A stretch of 64,000 nt of DNA, taken from Saprospiraceae bacterium (GTDB lineage Bacteria; Bacteroidota; Bacteroidia; Chitinophagales; Saprospiraceae). Positions 1-9,127 of this stretch are shown piece by piece. The notes beneath the pieces were generated by a model. It did no database searches, had not been told where the DNA came from, and saw only the letters and a program-made list of their open reading frames with translations. Each line of letters starts with the position of its first letter. Within the stretch, counting starts at the first letter, position 1. The stretch spans positions 1 to 64,000 of the forward strand of contig JAHDEC010000007.1 in NCBI GenBank assembly GCA_020629035.1, read 5' to 3'. Position numbers and translations under genes: made by a program.

Positions 1-71
1 GGATTCGAACCTATTCAGTCGAAACACCAGATTTACAGTCTGGCCCGGCTCTCCAGCTCCGGCGCACCCCC
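1..71 (-). tRNA. tRNA-Tyr (anticodon GTA), 3' end cut off
   Basis: Read on the minus strand, a 5-bp anticodon stem CCAGA/TCTGG encloses the loop CTGTAAA, giving anticodon GTA (Tyr). A CCGG/CCGG D-stem lies 5' of it and a long variable arm, as expected for a class II tRNA, lies 3'. The T-loop TTCGAAT is at the very start of the window, so the 3' half of the T-stem and the acceptor end are outside. The 5' boundary near 70-72 is approximate because the partner acceptor strand is not visible. It follows tRNA-Thr by about 26 nt and is probably co-transcribed with it. Confidence 0.9.
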
Positions 72-97
72 AACATTATCTTATAAATATTTCAAGA

Positions 98-170
98 GCC
101 GATGGAGGGATTCGAACCCCCGACCCGCTGATTACAAATCAGCTGCTCTGGCCAACTGAGCTACATCGGC
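98..170 (-). tRNA. tRNA-Thr (anticodon TGT)
   Basis: Complete 73-nt cloverleaf on the minus strand. The acceptor stem GCCGATG/CATCGGC is perfect, the D-stem is GCTC/GAGC, the anticodon stem GCTGA/TCAGC holds loop TTTGTAA (anticodon TGT, Thr), and the T-arm GGGGG-TTCGAAT-CCCTC has one G-U pair. CCA is not encoded. In Bacteroidota a Thr-Tyr-Gly-Thr tRNA run commonly leads into tuf and the secE/nusG/ribosomal protein genes, so that block probably lies just left of position 1 (inference). Confidence 0.97.
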
Positions 171-199
171 TTTAATGCACTTTTCTTCAAAAGCGATTG

Positions 200-207
200 C
201 AAAATTA
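200..207 (-). promoter_or_regulatory. Possible -7 box for the tRNA cluster
   Basis: The minus strand reads TAATTTTG, matching the Bacteroidota primary sigma -7 consensus TAnnTTTG, 29 nt before the 5' end of tRNA-Thr. No clear TTTG -33 element sits 19-21 bp further upstream, so only the -7 half is supported. Confidence 0.4.
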
Positions 208-300
208 GTGTTTTTTCTAATAAAAGAAAATAAATATTTATTTTTTGTCAAATATTAGTAAAAAATATATGTGAGTGGGCAATTTAAGCCATGAAAAAGA

Positions 301-1197
301 TTACTTCTCGCTCGATCGTGGATGCATTTTATGAGCCTCTTTTAATTGCTTAATTGAGTTCTGTGTATAAATCTGGGTAGCGGCAAGACTGCTATGACCC
401 AAGAGTTCCTTAATAGCATTTATTTCAGCACCATTATTTGATAAATGAGTAGCAAATGAATGCCTTAATGTATGTGGGCTTTTCTTTTTTATCGTGGTTA
501 CGCTAGAGAGTTTTTCTTTTACAAGTTTATAGACTAATTTAGGATAAATAGCTTGCCCCTTCTCTGTGACGAAAAAACTCTTTATCTCAGTTCCAAACAA
601 ACGGTTTCTCAAAACAAGATAATCCTCCATTAATTTTACCAAATCGGGCAAAATGGTAATACGACGCTCCTTTGCTCCCTTACCGAGTACTTTGATTTGC
701 GTATTTATAATATCTACGTCACTCAATTGGATATTTATTAATTCAGACCTCCTCAGTCCACCACTGTACAACAAAAAGAAAATGAGCTTATTTCTAAGGT
801 GTGAAAATTCACTATCTCCCCATTCTATGATATCTAGTGCCCGGACCATTTCCGACTCATGAACAAATTCAGCCACTCTTTTGGGAATTTTTGGTGCGGT
901 GATTTTAGCCGTTGGGTTTGTTTTAATTATTCCCTTCCGCTTAAGGAATTTAAAGAAAGTTTTAATTGAAGATATTTTTCTATTAATGGATTTTTCAGTG
1001 ATATCATTTTGTAATAAAAAAACAATCCAACTTCTAAGATGATGATGTGTATAATGTTTAATGTCTAAATCGTCATAAGTGGATTTAGCATAAGCGTTAA
1101 ACTGATGGATATCTTTCGTATAAGCTGTTATAGTATGCTGAGAATATCTTTTCTCAAAAGTTAAGTAATTAATGAAGCTGTCGAAACCATCTATCAT
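301..1197 (-). CDS. Tyrosine recombinase XerC/XerD family
   Basis: Site-specific tyrosine recombinase of 298 residues, the usual Xer length, expected to act in the cytoplasm on chromosome-dimer (dif-type) sites. Residues 5-90 form the SAM-like core-binding domain; residues 105-290 are the catalytic domain with Arg149 (GLRRSEL), Lys173 (GKGAKER), His242/Arg245 (HTLRHSF), His268 (LGHSS) and nucleophile Tyr277 (IYTQ). All catalytic residues are present, so the enzyme should be active. It lies directly upstream of the tRNA cluster, a housekeeping position in Bacteroidota rather than an island integrase. XerC and XerD cannot be told apart from the sequence alone, so no symbol is given. The ATG at 1197 has no strong ribosome binding site. 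Confidence 0.92.
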   Translation of the reverse strand: MIDGFDSFINYLTFEKRYSQHTITAYTKDIHQFNAYAKSTYDDLDIKHYTHHHLRSWIVFLLQNDITEKSINRKISSIKTFFKFLKRKGIIKTNPTAKITAPKIPKRVAEFVHESEMVRALDIIEWGDSEFSHLRNKLIFFLLYSGGLRRSELINIQLSDVDIINTQIKVLGKGAKERRITILPDLVKLMEDYLVLRNRLFGTEIKSFFVTEKGQAIYPKLVYKLVKEKLSSVTTIKKKSPHTLRHSFATHLSNNGAEINAIKELLGHSSLAATQIYTQNSIKQLKEAHKMHPRSSEK

Positions 1198-1223
1198 ATT
1201 ACAAATATATGTAATATGTTTTT

Positions 1224-1255
1224 AATAAAAAAGAGGAGCCAATTGACTCCTCTCT
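1224..1255 (-). terminator. Intrinsic terminator of the SusCD operon
   Basis: On the minus strand AGAGGAG pairs with CTCCTCT around a short loop, followed by a run of six or more T. It lies about 30 nt beyond the stop codon of the 1286-2113 gene and closes that operon. Confidence 0.85.
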
Positions 1256-1285
1256 ATATTATTTACTTTGGAATTTTAATCCATG

Positions 1286-2113
1286 TTAGTTTGTAAATAA
1301 AGCAGGCCAATCACCTTGTTCTTCGGTTCTAGAAATCTTTACTTGACCTCCTTCGCCGTAAGTATTCATCCACGTTACTGTCATGTCACGTCCAGAAACA
1401 TCATCAATTGTCCAGCTCCATGTATCAGTGTAGTTATCCTCACCTAAAATAGAAACTTCCTGACAAAGATCTTTCATTCTTAATGTTCCCCAACTAGCTG
1501 CATTAAAGCCATCATAACATGTTGGGTAACCACCAAATGACCATTCATCTAGTTCGTACTCTCCTCCACCTGCTGCAGTAAATGTAATTTCACCGGTTGC
1601 ACCAGCTTCTCCGCACCAGTAACTAAGAGATTCGTAAGCATACGTACCACCTAAATCCGATGGACAAGTACAAGGAATCTGTAACACTTTTCCAGATCTT
1701 TGACCAGTATTGTTCATAACAAATGCATAGGAAATAACATCTCCTACCATAACATCATCTATTGTTACACCTAGACCTTCAACTGCTTCAGCTAAAGAAA
1801 TATCAAGTATAGATGGTAAACTAGAAAACGTACCTAGTTCGACTTCGTCACCTCCGTTTAATGATTTCATCACGGTAATCCCGTCAATGCTCTCACCAGC
1901 AGAAGAAAGATCAAAGCCAACACTTGTGTTTTCTCTATCTAATAAATTGTAGAAACCACCATTCGTTATGTTAGCGTAATTTACAATGGTTCCTCCTACA
2001 GAAAACAAATCATCTTCGGCCTTGTTTACGATTGGCTCATCATTACATGATGTACCAATGAAAACTAGTGCAGCCAAAATGAAAAGATTTCTTAATTGAA
2101 ATATTTTATTCAT
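1286..2113 (-). CDS. Outer-membrane lipoprotein, last gene of SusCD operon
   Basis: Predicted lipoprotein of 275 residues. The signal peptide has a basic start, a hydrophobic core and a lipobox ending GTSC, with Cys23 as lipidation site. The mature part is acidic and rich in Gly, Thr and aromatic residues; a beta-rich C-terminal half (about 150-275) contains several Cys (CTCPSD, YWCGEAG, PTCYDG, DLCQEV) that could form disulfides. I do not recognise a named family. As the fourth gene after SusC, SusD and an exported protein, with a terminator right after it, it is probably a surface-exposed ligand-binding accessory, similar in position to SusE/SusF (inference from position only). Confidence 0.75.
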   Translation of the reverse strand: MNKIFQLRNLFILAALVFIGTSCNDEPIVNKAEDDLFSVGGTIVNYANITNGGFYNLLDRENTSVGFDLSSAGESIDGITVMKSLNGGDEVELGTFSSLPSILDISLAEAVEGLGVTIDDVMVGDVISYAFVMNNTGQRSGKVLQIPCTCPSDLGGTYAYESLSYWCGEAGATGEITFTAAGGGEYELDEWSFGGYPTCYDGFNAASWGTLRMKDLCQEVSILGEDNYTDTWSWTIDDVSGRDMTVTWMNTYGEGGQVKISRTEEQGDWPALFTN

Positions 2114-2119
2114 TTTTAA

Positions 2120-2815
2120 TTATTTATTGATGGTTTTAAAAAAATTAAGCAGTGCTTCTTCATCCTTCGTATCAAATCTACTTTTCTTAAGTGCCGCTTG
2201 CAATTCAACATTATCAGCTACTTCTTTTATAAATTTTTTCCTAGATGAGGGCACCTGTTTAACAACACCATCGATTTCGTAATAATATTTAGTTTTTTTG
2301 CTTAATTGATAATTAATATTTCCAGCATCAATAGCTGCATTGTAGCTAGGCTTTAATAATACACAATAATCATTTCGATATAGGCTATAATCACCTATAA
2401 CAAGTTCCTTGAAAATTTTTCTTTCAAGATCATGAGTCTTCAAAACAAAATGTGAATTGACTCTATTTCCTGAAAAAACATCGATACCAGTAAAAACAAT
2501 ACGCTCGACAAAAGCTTTAGGTATAGACATCATTTTCGTTTCTGTCTTATGAACAAATTCTTGATTGTGTGCATCTATCTTCAATACTAAATCTTGAATT
2601 GTATCGCCACTAAGCAACACCACAAAACCTTCTGACCAACTATCCTGCAAATAAGGACTTCCTTCAACCCCTTTTAAGCGGTTGTCGTAAGTTTGCAGCC
2701 CAGCAGTTCTCGAGTCTTGAAGTTTTCCGCTCATTTTAGTTGAATCATCATAAGATTGACTCAACAACATAGTTGAACAAGAAACAAACAAGTATATAAT
2801 AACTGAAAATTTCAT
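2120..2815 (-). CDS. Exported protein of unknown function in SusCD operon
   Basis: Protein of 231 residues with an N-terminal signal peptide (about residues 1-20, ending LLSQS) and no lipobox Cys in the right place. The mature part has a beta-rich middle and a charged helical C-terminus. I do not recognise the family; similar small exported proteins opening with a conserved 'gdtiqg'-like strand are common in Bacteroidota, and this one shows GDTIQD at about residue 70. It lies 20 nt downstream of the SusD gene and 6 nt upstream of the lipoprotein gene, so it is almost certainly translated from the SusCD transcript. A periplasmic or outer-membrane accessory role is inferred from this position. 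Confidence 0.7.
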   Translation of the reverse strand: MKFSVIIYLFVSCSTMLLSQSYDDSTKMSGKLQDSRTAGLQTYDNRLKGVEGSPYLQDSWSEGFVVLLSGDTIQDLVLKIDAHNQEFVHKTETKMMSIPKAFVERIVFTGIDVFSGNRVNSHFVLKTHDLERKIFKELVIGDYSLYRNDYCVLLKPSYNAAIDAGNINYQLSKKTKYYYEIDGVVKQVPSSRKKFIKEVADNVELQAALKKSRFDTKDEEALLNFFKTINK

Positions 2816-2835
2816 ATCAATTAAACTATAAAATT

Positions 2836-4191
2836 TTACTCAAAAGCCCATACAGGCACATCCAATAATGCTCCATTTTGTGCAGCCTGAGCAGCTTCTA
2901 CATTAACTCTGTTTGTAGTTGCTTCACTTTCTGCATAAAGGAATCTTTGTGGAACAGCTCCTGAAGGATTGAATCCATTAGTAGCTCCATCTGTAGGAGT
3001 CAAAGCAGGAATACCTGTTCTTCTCCAATTAGACCAAGTCTCATGGAAGTTGAATCCGTAGTATGCTTTATAAGCTTCCGTTAGAACATTCTCTAGAGAA
3101 CCATCAGCGGCAGCAGCAGCAGCATATCCACCATCTTCTACGCCTACTAATTCCATGCTGGCAAGAATTGCTTGCTCTAACATAGCAGAACCATCACCGG
3201 CTCTTGCATCAGCCTCAGCCTGAATAAATAGCATTTCAACATAAGTAATCAATGGGATATTAGCTGCACTTTGAGACCATATAGTCGCCCCACCGTCTGC
3301 CATATCAAACCATTGCCATCCACCATCATCTTCAAACATGTAAACAGCTTGTCTAGGATCTCCGTCCATCATTGCAGCAAATCTTGGATCAATCCCAAGC
3401 GTACTTGGTCTTTCAATCGCAAATTTTGCTAATGAGTGATTTGCTGTAGCTGTGTTTTCAAATTGGAATGAAGGATTACCCGCATTACTTGAAATAGCAT
3501 CAGCAGCCATAGCAGCAGCTCCCGCATAATCACCAGTTCGTTTAGCTGTATGAAGCATATATCTAGCTTTCATTGCTTTTGCAGTTGCAACCCAAGAAGC
3601 AGCATCTCCACCGAAAACTAAATCACCTGATGTGTTAGGATCAGCAAGACCATCTGCAGATAAAGTCGCAATTGCAGCATCTAGCATGCTTTGCACTTGA
3701 GCATATACATTTTCTTGAGAATCATATACAGGTGTTAAATTATCAGTACCCTGCATTGCTTCGCTCATTGGTATATCTCCAAAAGCAGCTGTTGCTTTTC
3801 CATATTCATTTGCCATAACAATTTGAGCGATAGCACCATAAAGAGGTCTATCTTCAGCTTCCGCCTTATCAATAACTACCTGGCAACTTCTTAATACTCC
3901 CGCATATAGTCCAAAATTCCAATAGTTATTCATAACATCTTGGCCTAATACGTACGAATTGTATGCTAATTGCTGTGCATCCAATCCAAAAAATTGTTGT
4001 GTTACAATCCCTGCAACTCTATTGGCATTATTACCTTCATTAAAAGCAGTTTGTGCTAATAATCCAGGCAATACAAGCTCAATTGGAGCATCCACTGGCA
4101 CTGTAGGATCTAAGTTAGTATCTCCAAAGTCATTACAAGACGAAAGGAGTAAACCTAACATTAACAATGGTATATAAAATATTTTTTTCAT
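2836..4191 (-). CDS. SusD/RagB-like nutrient-binding lipoprotein
   Basis: Surface lipoprotein of 451 residues that forms the lid of a SusC-type transporter. The signal peptide ends LLSSC with Cys19 as the lipid anchor. Length, the helical TPR-like N-terminal half, the motif AKAMKARYMLHTAK near residue 205 and the C-terminal EAYKAYYGFNFHETWSNWRR segment match the SusD-like type 2 family (nutrient-binding outer-membrane lipoprotein). It lies directly after susC, the invariant order for these pairs. The substrate cannot be read from the sequence: no glycoside hydrolase or peptidase sits nearby, so a peptide, glycan or other ligand remains possible. Confidence 0.9.
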   Translation of the reverse strand: MKKIFYIPLLMLGLLLSSCNDFGDTNLDPTVPVDAPIELVLPGLLAQTAFNEGNNANRVAGIVTQQFFGLDAQQLAYNSYVLGQDVMNNYWNFGLYAGVLRSCQVVIDKAEAEDRPLYGAIAQIVMANEYGKATAAFGDIPMSEAMQGTDNLTPVYDSQENVYAQVQSMLDAAIATLSADGLADPNTSGDLVFGGDAASWVATAKAMKARYMLHTAKRTGDYAGAAAMAADAISSNAGNPSFQFENTATANHSLAKFAIERPSTLGIDPRFAAMMDGDPRQAVYMFEDDGGWQWFDMADGGATIWSQSAANIPLITYVEMLFIQAEADARAGDGSAMLEQAILASMELVGVEDGGYAAAAAADGSLENVLTEAYKAYYGFNFHETWSNWRRTGIPALTPTDGATNGFNPSGAVPQRFLYAESEATTNRVNVEAAQAAQNGALLDVPVWAFE

Positions 4192-4225
4192 TCTTTCTTC
4201 GTTTTTGATTAATTAAAAAACCTGA

Positions 4226-7200
4226 TTAGAAAGTTAATTTAACAGTTGCAGAGTAACTCTTTGTATTAGGCATATTGAAATAATCTAAACCTATACCATT
4301 ACTAGAACCTGTTAAGTTTGTTTCTGGATCAATTCCTGGATAGTCAGTACTTAATAATAAGTTACGTCCTGTAAATCCAATATTAGCACCTTTAAAAGGT
4401 AGTCCTTTCAAAGTTTCTGCTGGAACATTATAACCAATAGATAACTCTCTCAATCTAATCCAAGAAGAATCATGAATATTCATTTCAGAAATTCCTCCAA
4501 AACCATATCTTACTCTGTATGAAGAAGCGAAGCTACCGTTTAAGTCAGCTTCAGCTAAAGCTACAGCTGTCGTGTTTTCTGAATAGATAGGATTACCTTC
4601 ATCATCAGTACCTGTTTGTACAACACCATCAAATGTAACTACATCATCTCTTTCAACTGCTGATTGCTCAGAAGTACCAAAGTAGTTAATGATACCACAT
4701 GTACCACACCAAACATCACCACCTTGTCTAACATCAACAAGTGCTGAAACTGAAAGACCACCTAGATTGAATGTATTTCTGATACCAGCTGTCCAATCTG
4801 GATTAGGATCTCCTAAAGCCTTCTTCGTTGGATCAGCTAAAGGCCATCCATCTGCACCAATAATAACATCTCCATTCTCCGTTCTTTGGAAACCTGTTCC
4901 AAAAATTGATGAATAAGGTAAACCTGCAACTACATCTGCAGAAGTAGATACGAAACCTGCAAGACCAATATTTTCAATACCTGGCGCAAGCGATTCAACA
5001 TTATTTTCATATGTATTGAAGTTGATTCCTATATCCCAACTGAAATTATCGTTTCTTACTGGAGTTACATTTAATACAGCTTCTACACCTGTATTGGTTA
5101 CAACAGCTGCGTTTTGTACAAATTCAAAGTATCCTGTTGAAGGAGCAATTTCTACTGGTATGATTAAGTCTTCACTGGTTGCATCGTAATATGTAACATC
5201 TAATCCAACTCTACCTCTAAACAATTTAAACTCACCACCGATTTCGAACGTACTTGTTGATTCTGGTGTAATTAAATTATTTCCAAGACGTGTACTTCTT
5301 TCAAAAGCATTTACACCGTATGCTGGAAACTCAACATCAGTAATAAAACCATCTCCTGTAGCTAATGCTGGATCAAATACGCTAGTAGTTAAAAATGTAC
5401 TTGCATCATTTCCTACAACTCCATATGATAATCTTAATTTACCATAAGAAAGTAAATCACTTCTTAGGTTTAAGGCTTCTGTAAATGCAAAACCTAAACT
5501 TGCTGAATATGATTGATAAGAGTTGTTTTCTTTCGGTAAAGTTGATGACCAATCATTTCTTGCTGTTAAATTCAAGAATAAAAAGTCATTGAAACTTAAA
5601 TCAGCTGTTCCGTACAATCCATTGATTTTGTATCTATCAACAACCTCTTCCGTAGTAATATCGGTTGCATTTGAGATAGCAAAAAAGTTAGGTATAGATA
5701 AAGTATTTCCTGTTACATTTCTTCTATTGTACAAATGGCTAAATGTATTATATCCAACAACAGCAGAAATACCAATATTATCAGTAAGGCTTGAAGATGC
5801 CGTCAAGAATAAATCAGTATTTACATCTTTATTCGTGATATTATCCTGAATAATTGTTCCAGGTACTTGTCTAAATGAGTTTGTTTGTAAATCAAACGAT
5901 TGAGTTCTCTTATCTGTATAAGTATCAACACCTGCACGATAATTTACTGACAACCAATCTGTTAATTTATACCTTAACATACCCGTACCGATGATTCTGT
6001 TTACATCATCACTTGCAGGGTTTCTGTTTACTGTCCAGTATGGGTTATCGTAAATACCATTTCTGTAAGAACGCATAGTTCCATCTGGATTAATATACGA
6101 CTCAGGATTATTAACAGCATTCACACCTGTTAATCCTCTACCATTGTCAAAAGTCGGTGCGGTTCTTAATAAACCTAACATCACACCATTCAAATTTGAA
6201 CCTCTTTGGATTCTATCACCTCCTGAATTCACAAAATTAGCAGTCACCCCAGCTGTTAATCTATCAGTAATATCTGAATTGATATTAGCTCTGAATGAAT
6301 TTCTTGTAAAAGAAGAATTTGGTACTATTCCATTGCTTTCTAATGTTCCAGCGCTAATGAAATAATTCATAGCATCTGTTCCTCCAGCAACTGAAGCATT
6401 TAAATCATATGTTCCACCATCTACAAAGAAGTCGAACTGGTCGTAAGCTTGAGCAGGTGTTAATCCTGAACCTTCAACTCTTGGTTGCAGTGTTCCTAAT
6501 TCACTGAATACAGTAGGCACTCCATCATATTCTAAGTCTGCAATTCTTGGTCCCCAGCTAAATCCATTACCAGTGCTTGGTCCTAAATATGTAGCTACTC
6601 CATTAGCATATCTTCCTTGTGCATAGGTAGATTGCATTTCTGGAAGCTTGTTTACTCTATCAAGTGAGTAAGAACCTGAAACCGTTACAGTAGGTTTTCC
6701 AGAACTACCTTTTTTAGTTGTGATAACAATAGCACCGTTTGCAGCTCTTACACCATATAGTGCTGTTGCTGATGGTCCTTTTAATACTGTCATTGATGCA
6801 ATATCATTTGGATTGATATCGATAGCTCTGTTTGAGTTATCTAATCCATCGACTGCATTGCCATAAGTATCATTGTCAATAGGCATACCATCCACTACAA
6901 ATAAAGGTGAGTTGTTTCCAGTAATGGACACACTTCCTCTAATTCTAATGTTAGCTGAGGATCCAGGTGAACCTGATGAGCTAGTTACCTGAACACCTGC
7001 TACTTTACCGTTTAAGGCATTTACAAGGTTTGTTTCTCTAGATCCTAATAATTCGTCAGGATCAACATTTTGAACAGCATATCCAAGTTTTGCTCGGTTT
7101 GCTTCTAGACCAACAGCTGTTACTACAACTTCTTCTAGAACTGTTCCTTCGGAAAGTGCAACAACGATTTCGTTTCTTCCAGCGATATCGATGTTTTGAG

Positions 7201-7432
7201 TTTCGAAACCAGTGTAACTGATTTCTAGCATTGTTGTTTCAGTTGGAACTTCCAAGCTGAAATTTCCATCAATATCAGTAATTGTACCGATGGAGGTTCC
7301 TTTAGCGATGACATTAGCACCGATTAAGGGAGTATTATCTACGTCAGTGATGTTTCCAGAGACCATTCTCTGTGCAAACGTCTGCCCTACGCAAATAATC
7401 AAAATGAAAAACAATAGTGAAAATTTTTTCAT
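4226..7432 (-). CDS. SusC/RagA TonB-linked outer-membrane transporter
   Basis: Outer-membrane TonB-dependent importer of about 1068 residues, partner of the SusD protein downstream. The start is placed at the Met beginning MKKFSLLFF, because a signal peptide (ending QTFAQ) follows; the open frame extends 33 codons further upstream without signal character. Domains in order: carboxypeptidase-regulatory-like domain (about 22-105), TonB plug with the SusC signature (NALNGKVAGV, then IRIRG and PLFVVDGMPID), and a C-terminal 22-strand barrel ending in an aromatic residue (ATVKLTF). It heads a four-gene operon closed by the terminator near 1240. Confidence 0.93.
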   Translation of the reverse strand: MKKFSLLFFILIICVGQTFAQRMVSGNITDVDNTPLIGANVIAKGTSIGTITDIDGNFSLEVPTETTMLEISYTGFETQNIDIAGRNEIVVALSEGTVLEEVVVTAVGLEANRAKLGYAVQNVDPDELLGSRETNLVNALNGKVAGVQVTSSSGSPGSSANIRIRGSVSITGNNSPLFVVDGMPIDNDTYGNAVDGLDNSNRAIDINPNDIASMTVLKGPSATALYGVRAANGAIVITTKKGSSGKPTVTVSGSYSLDRVNKLPEMQSTYAQGRYANGVATYLGPSTGNGFSWGPRIADLEYDGVPTVFSELGTLQPRVEGSGLTPAQAYDQFDFFVDGGTYDLNASVAGGTDAMNYFISAGTLESNGIVPNSSFTRNSFRANINSDITDRLTAGVTANFVNSGGDRIQRGSNLNGVMLGLLRTAPTFDNGRGLTGVNAVNNPESYINPDGTMRSYRNGIYDNPYWTVNRNPASDDVNRIIGTGMLRYKLTDWLSVNYRAGVDTYTDKRTQSFDLQTNSFRQVPGTIIQDNITNKDVNTDLFLTASSSLTDNIGISAVVGYNTFSHLYNRRNVTGNTLSIPNFFAISNATDITTEEVVDRYKINGLYGTADLSFNDFLFLNLTARNDWSSTLPKENNSYQSYSASLGFAFTEALNLRSDLLSYGKLRLSYGVVGNDASTFLTTSVFDPALATGDGFITDVEFPAYGVNAFERSTRLGNNLITPESTSTFEIGGEFKLFRGRVGLDVTYYDATSEDLIIPVEIAPSTGYFEFVQNAAVVTNTGVEAVLNVTPVRNDNFSWDIGINFNTYENNVESLAPGIENIGLAGFVSTSADVVAGLPYSSIFGTGFQRTENGDVIIGADGWPLADPTKKALGDPNPDWTAGIRNTFNLGGLSVSALVDVRQGGDVWCGTCGIINYFGTSEQSAVERDDVVTFDGVVQTGTDDEGNPIYSENTTAVALAEADLNGSFASSYRVRYGFGGISEMNIHDSSWIRLRELSIGYNVPAETLKGLPFKGANIGFTGRNLLLSTDYPGIDPETNLTGSSNGIGLDYFNMPNTKSYSATVKLTF

Positions 7433-7587
7433 ATTGAAGTTTGTTTGGTTAATAAAAAGTTTTTTCGATTTATTGAAAAATTGTCCTTCTTTAAGGAGAG
7501 TGGTTAATATTCGAATCGATAAATTTAGCAATTTAGGTTAACGAATTGTTAATAAAACTACTAAAAATTAATAGCTAAAATTTAACT

Positions 7588-7595
7588 CAAAGTTA
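7588..7595 (-). promoter_or_regulatory. Candidate -7 box upstream of the SusCD operon
   Basis: The minus strand reads TAACTTTG (TAnnTTTG), overlapping the pdxJ stop codon and leaving a leader of about 150 nt before the SusC start. No convincing -33 element is seen, and transcription from pdxJ into the operon is an alternative. Confidence 0.3.
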
Positions 7596-8306
7596 ATTTA
7601 ACTGTCTTTTATATAACTGAATAGTATTTTGTAGCCCATAATATATACTATCCACTACTAAAGAATGACCGATAGAAACTTCTAAAAGGTTGGAAATTGC
7701 CAAATTATATTTTAATAAATTATTAAGATTTAAATCATGGCCAGCATTTAAACCCAATCCCAGCTGTGCTGAAAGCTTGCTTGCTTCGACGTGTTTTGTT
7801 AATTGTTTGTTATCACCGTCCTTCACACTTGCATATTTTCCAGTATACAGTTCTATCCTATCTGTTCCAGTATCTGCAGCTGCTTTTATAAGATCAAGTT
7901 CAGGATTCATAAACAAGGAAACCCTGATACCTTCTGCTTTTAGTTCTTTAACAACATCTACTAAAAGTGCTTGATGTGTTATGGTATCCCAACCAGAGTT
8001 AGACGTAAGGACTCCGGGTGCATCAGGAACTAGGGTGCATTGATGAGGACGAGCAAGTAGCACCTCATCTAAAAATTTTCTCGATGGATAGCCTTCGATA
8101 TTTAGCTCTGTATTTACTACGGATTTTAAATCGTGTATATCTTGATATCTAGCATGGCGCTGATCTGGGCGTGGGTGTATTGTGATTCCATCTGCTCCAA
8201 ATTTTTCACAATCTTGAGCCACATTTATTAGATTCGGAAAATTTTGTCCTCTAGAATTTCGAATTAAGGCTACCTTATTAAGATTAACACTTAGTTTTGT
8301 CTTCAT
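7593..8306 (-). CDS. pdxJ: Pyridoxine 5'-phosphate synthase PdxJ
   Basis: Cytoplasmic enzyme of 237 residues that condenses 3-amino-1-hydroxyacetone phosphate with 1-deoxyxylulose 5-phosphate, the ring-closing step of DXP-dependent vitamin B6 synthesis. The family signatures are all visible: LSVNLNKVALIRNSRG at the N-terminus, GITIHPRPDQRH with His44/Arg46, NIEGYPS with Glu71, TLVPD, and the late AGHDLNLNN and SIGHSL motifs that bind phosphate. Length is normal (about 240). It is transcribed away from cdsA; only 14 nt separate the two start codons. pdxA is not in this window. Confidence 0.96.
   Translation of the reverse strand: MKTKLSVNLNKVALIRNSRGQNFPNLINVAQDCEKFGADGITIHPRPDQRHARYQDIHDLKSVVNTELNIEGYPSRKFLDEVLLARPHQCTLVPDAPGVLTSNSGWDTITHQALLVDVVKELKAEGIRVSLFMNPELDLIKAAADTGTDRIELYTGKYASVKDGDNKQLTKHVEASKLSAQLGLGLNAGHDLNLNNLLKYNLAISNLLEVSIGHSLVVDSIYYGLQNTIQLYKRQLN
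8292..8299 (+). promoter_or_regulatory. Candidate -7 box for cdsA
   Basis: TAGTTTTG matches TAnnTTTG and lies 21 nt before the cdsA ATG, inside the first codons of pdxJ on the other strand. A -33 element is not clear. With only 14 nt between the two genes, promoters have to lie inside coding sequence, as here. Confidence 0.42.
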
Positions 8307-8320
8307 AAACGATCGATTTT

Positions 8321-9127
8321 ATGTCTTCTGAATTTAGAGTTAGGACGTTATCAGCAATAGTCTATGCAAGTTTAGTATTTTTTGCCTCACTATACTCCTC
8401 GTGGGCCATAATATTATTCTTACTTATTGTGGGTTTATTTTGTTTGTATGAGTACCAAGCGATAACGGCTATGAAAAAGTCAGGCTTTATAGGTGTTCTT
8501 ATATTGAGTTGTTTGATACTATTGAGTCTTTATTTTAATTGGTTAGCTCCAAAATTTATACTCTATGTTTTAGTTGGGTTCACCCTCATCTATAGTTTAC
8601 TAAAATTGTTGGATTTGTTCAATGTTGTTTCACTCCCATTACACAAGGAGTGGAAAACGAGGAGCTTTGAGGATATTATGATGATGTTTGCTTTACTTAT
8701 CCTTTCGATTCACAGTTTCGATACGTTTACCTTGATACTACCTTACTTCATACTTACTTGGGTTTCAGATGTTGGAGCCTATCTTGTGGGAAGACAATGG
8801 GGAAAAACACCACTTTATAAAGCAGTATCTCCGAAAAAGACCATAGAGGGTAGTTTGGGTGCTGGTTTTTTTACACTACTTTGTGGCTTTATTTTCTGGA
8901 AACTATTTTTCACTTATACACTTGCCTTTTGGCTGTGTTTTGCGCTGGTTATTTGGCTTTTTTCTTCCTTAGGAGATTTAGTCGAATCCAAATTTAAACG
9001 GCAATATTCGATTAAGGATTCCAGTCAATTGATTCCAGGCCATGGAGGCTTTTTAGACCGATTTGATGGTTTCTATTTTGCCATACCTTGGTTTATATTA
9101 TTACTCTTAGTTTTTAAAATTATTTAA
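8321..9127 (+). CDS. cdsA: Phosphatidate cytidylyltransferase CdsA
   Basis: Integral membrane enzyme of 268 residues that makes CDP-diacylglycerol from phosphatidate and CTP, the branch point of phospholipid synthesis. At least six to seven hydrophobic segments are evident, and the C-terminal family signature is present: SPKKTIEGSLGA around residue 170, LGDLVESKFKR around 218 and IPGHGGFLDRFDG around 240, with the metal-binding Asp pair of the last motif. Length is normal. It is followed without a gap by psd, whose product acts two steps later in the same pathway; pssA is not in the window. Confidence 0.95.
   Translation: MSSEFRVRTLSAIVYASLVFFASLYSSWAIILFLLIVGLFCLYEYQAITAMKKSGFIGVLILSCLILLSLYFNWLAPKFILYVLVGFTLIYSLLKLLDLFNVVSLPLHKEWKTRSFEDIMMMFALLILSIHSFDTFTLILPYFILTWVSDVGAYLVGRQWGKTPLYKAVSPKKTIEGSLGAGFFTLLCGFIFWKLFFTYTLAFWLCFALVIWLFSSLGDLVESKFKRQYSIKDSSQLIPGHGGFLDRFDGFYFAIPWFILLLLVFKII

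Noticed and set aside
1-1197. Xer gene next to tRNAs as an integrated element
   Set aside because: Full-length Xer-type enzyme, no repeated tRNA end or attachment site visible, no element genes nearby; the order fits the housekeeping arrangement.
1202-1209. TATATTTG on the minus strand as promoter of the Xer recombinase gene
   Set aside because: It fits TAnnTTTG but ends 5 nt before the ATG, which would place the transcript start inside the start codon. Leaderless expression is possible but unsupported.
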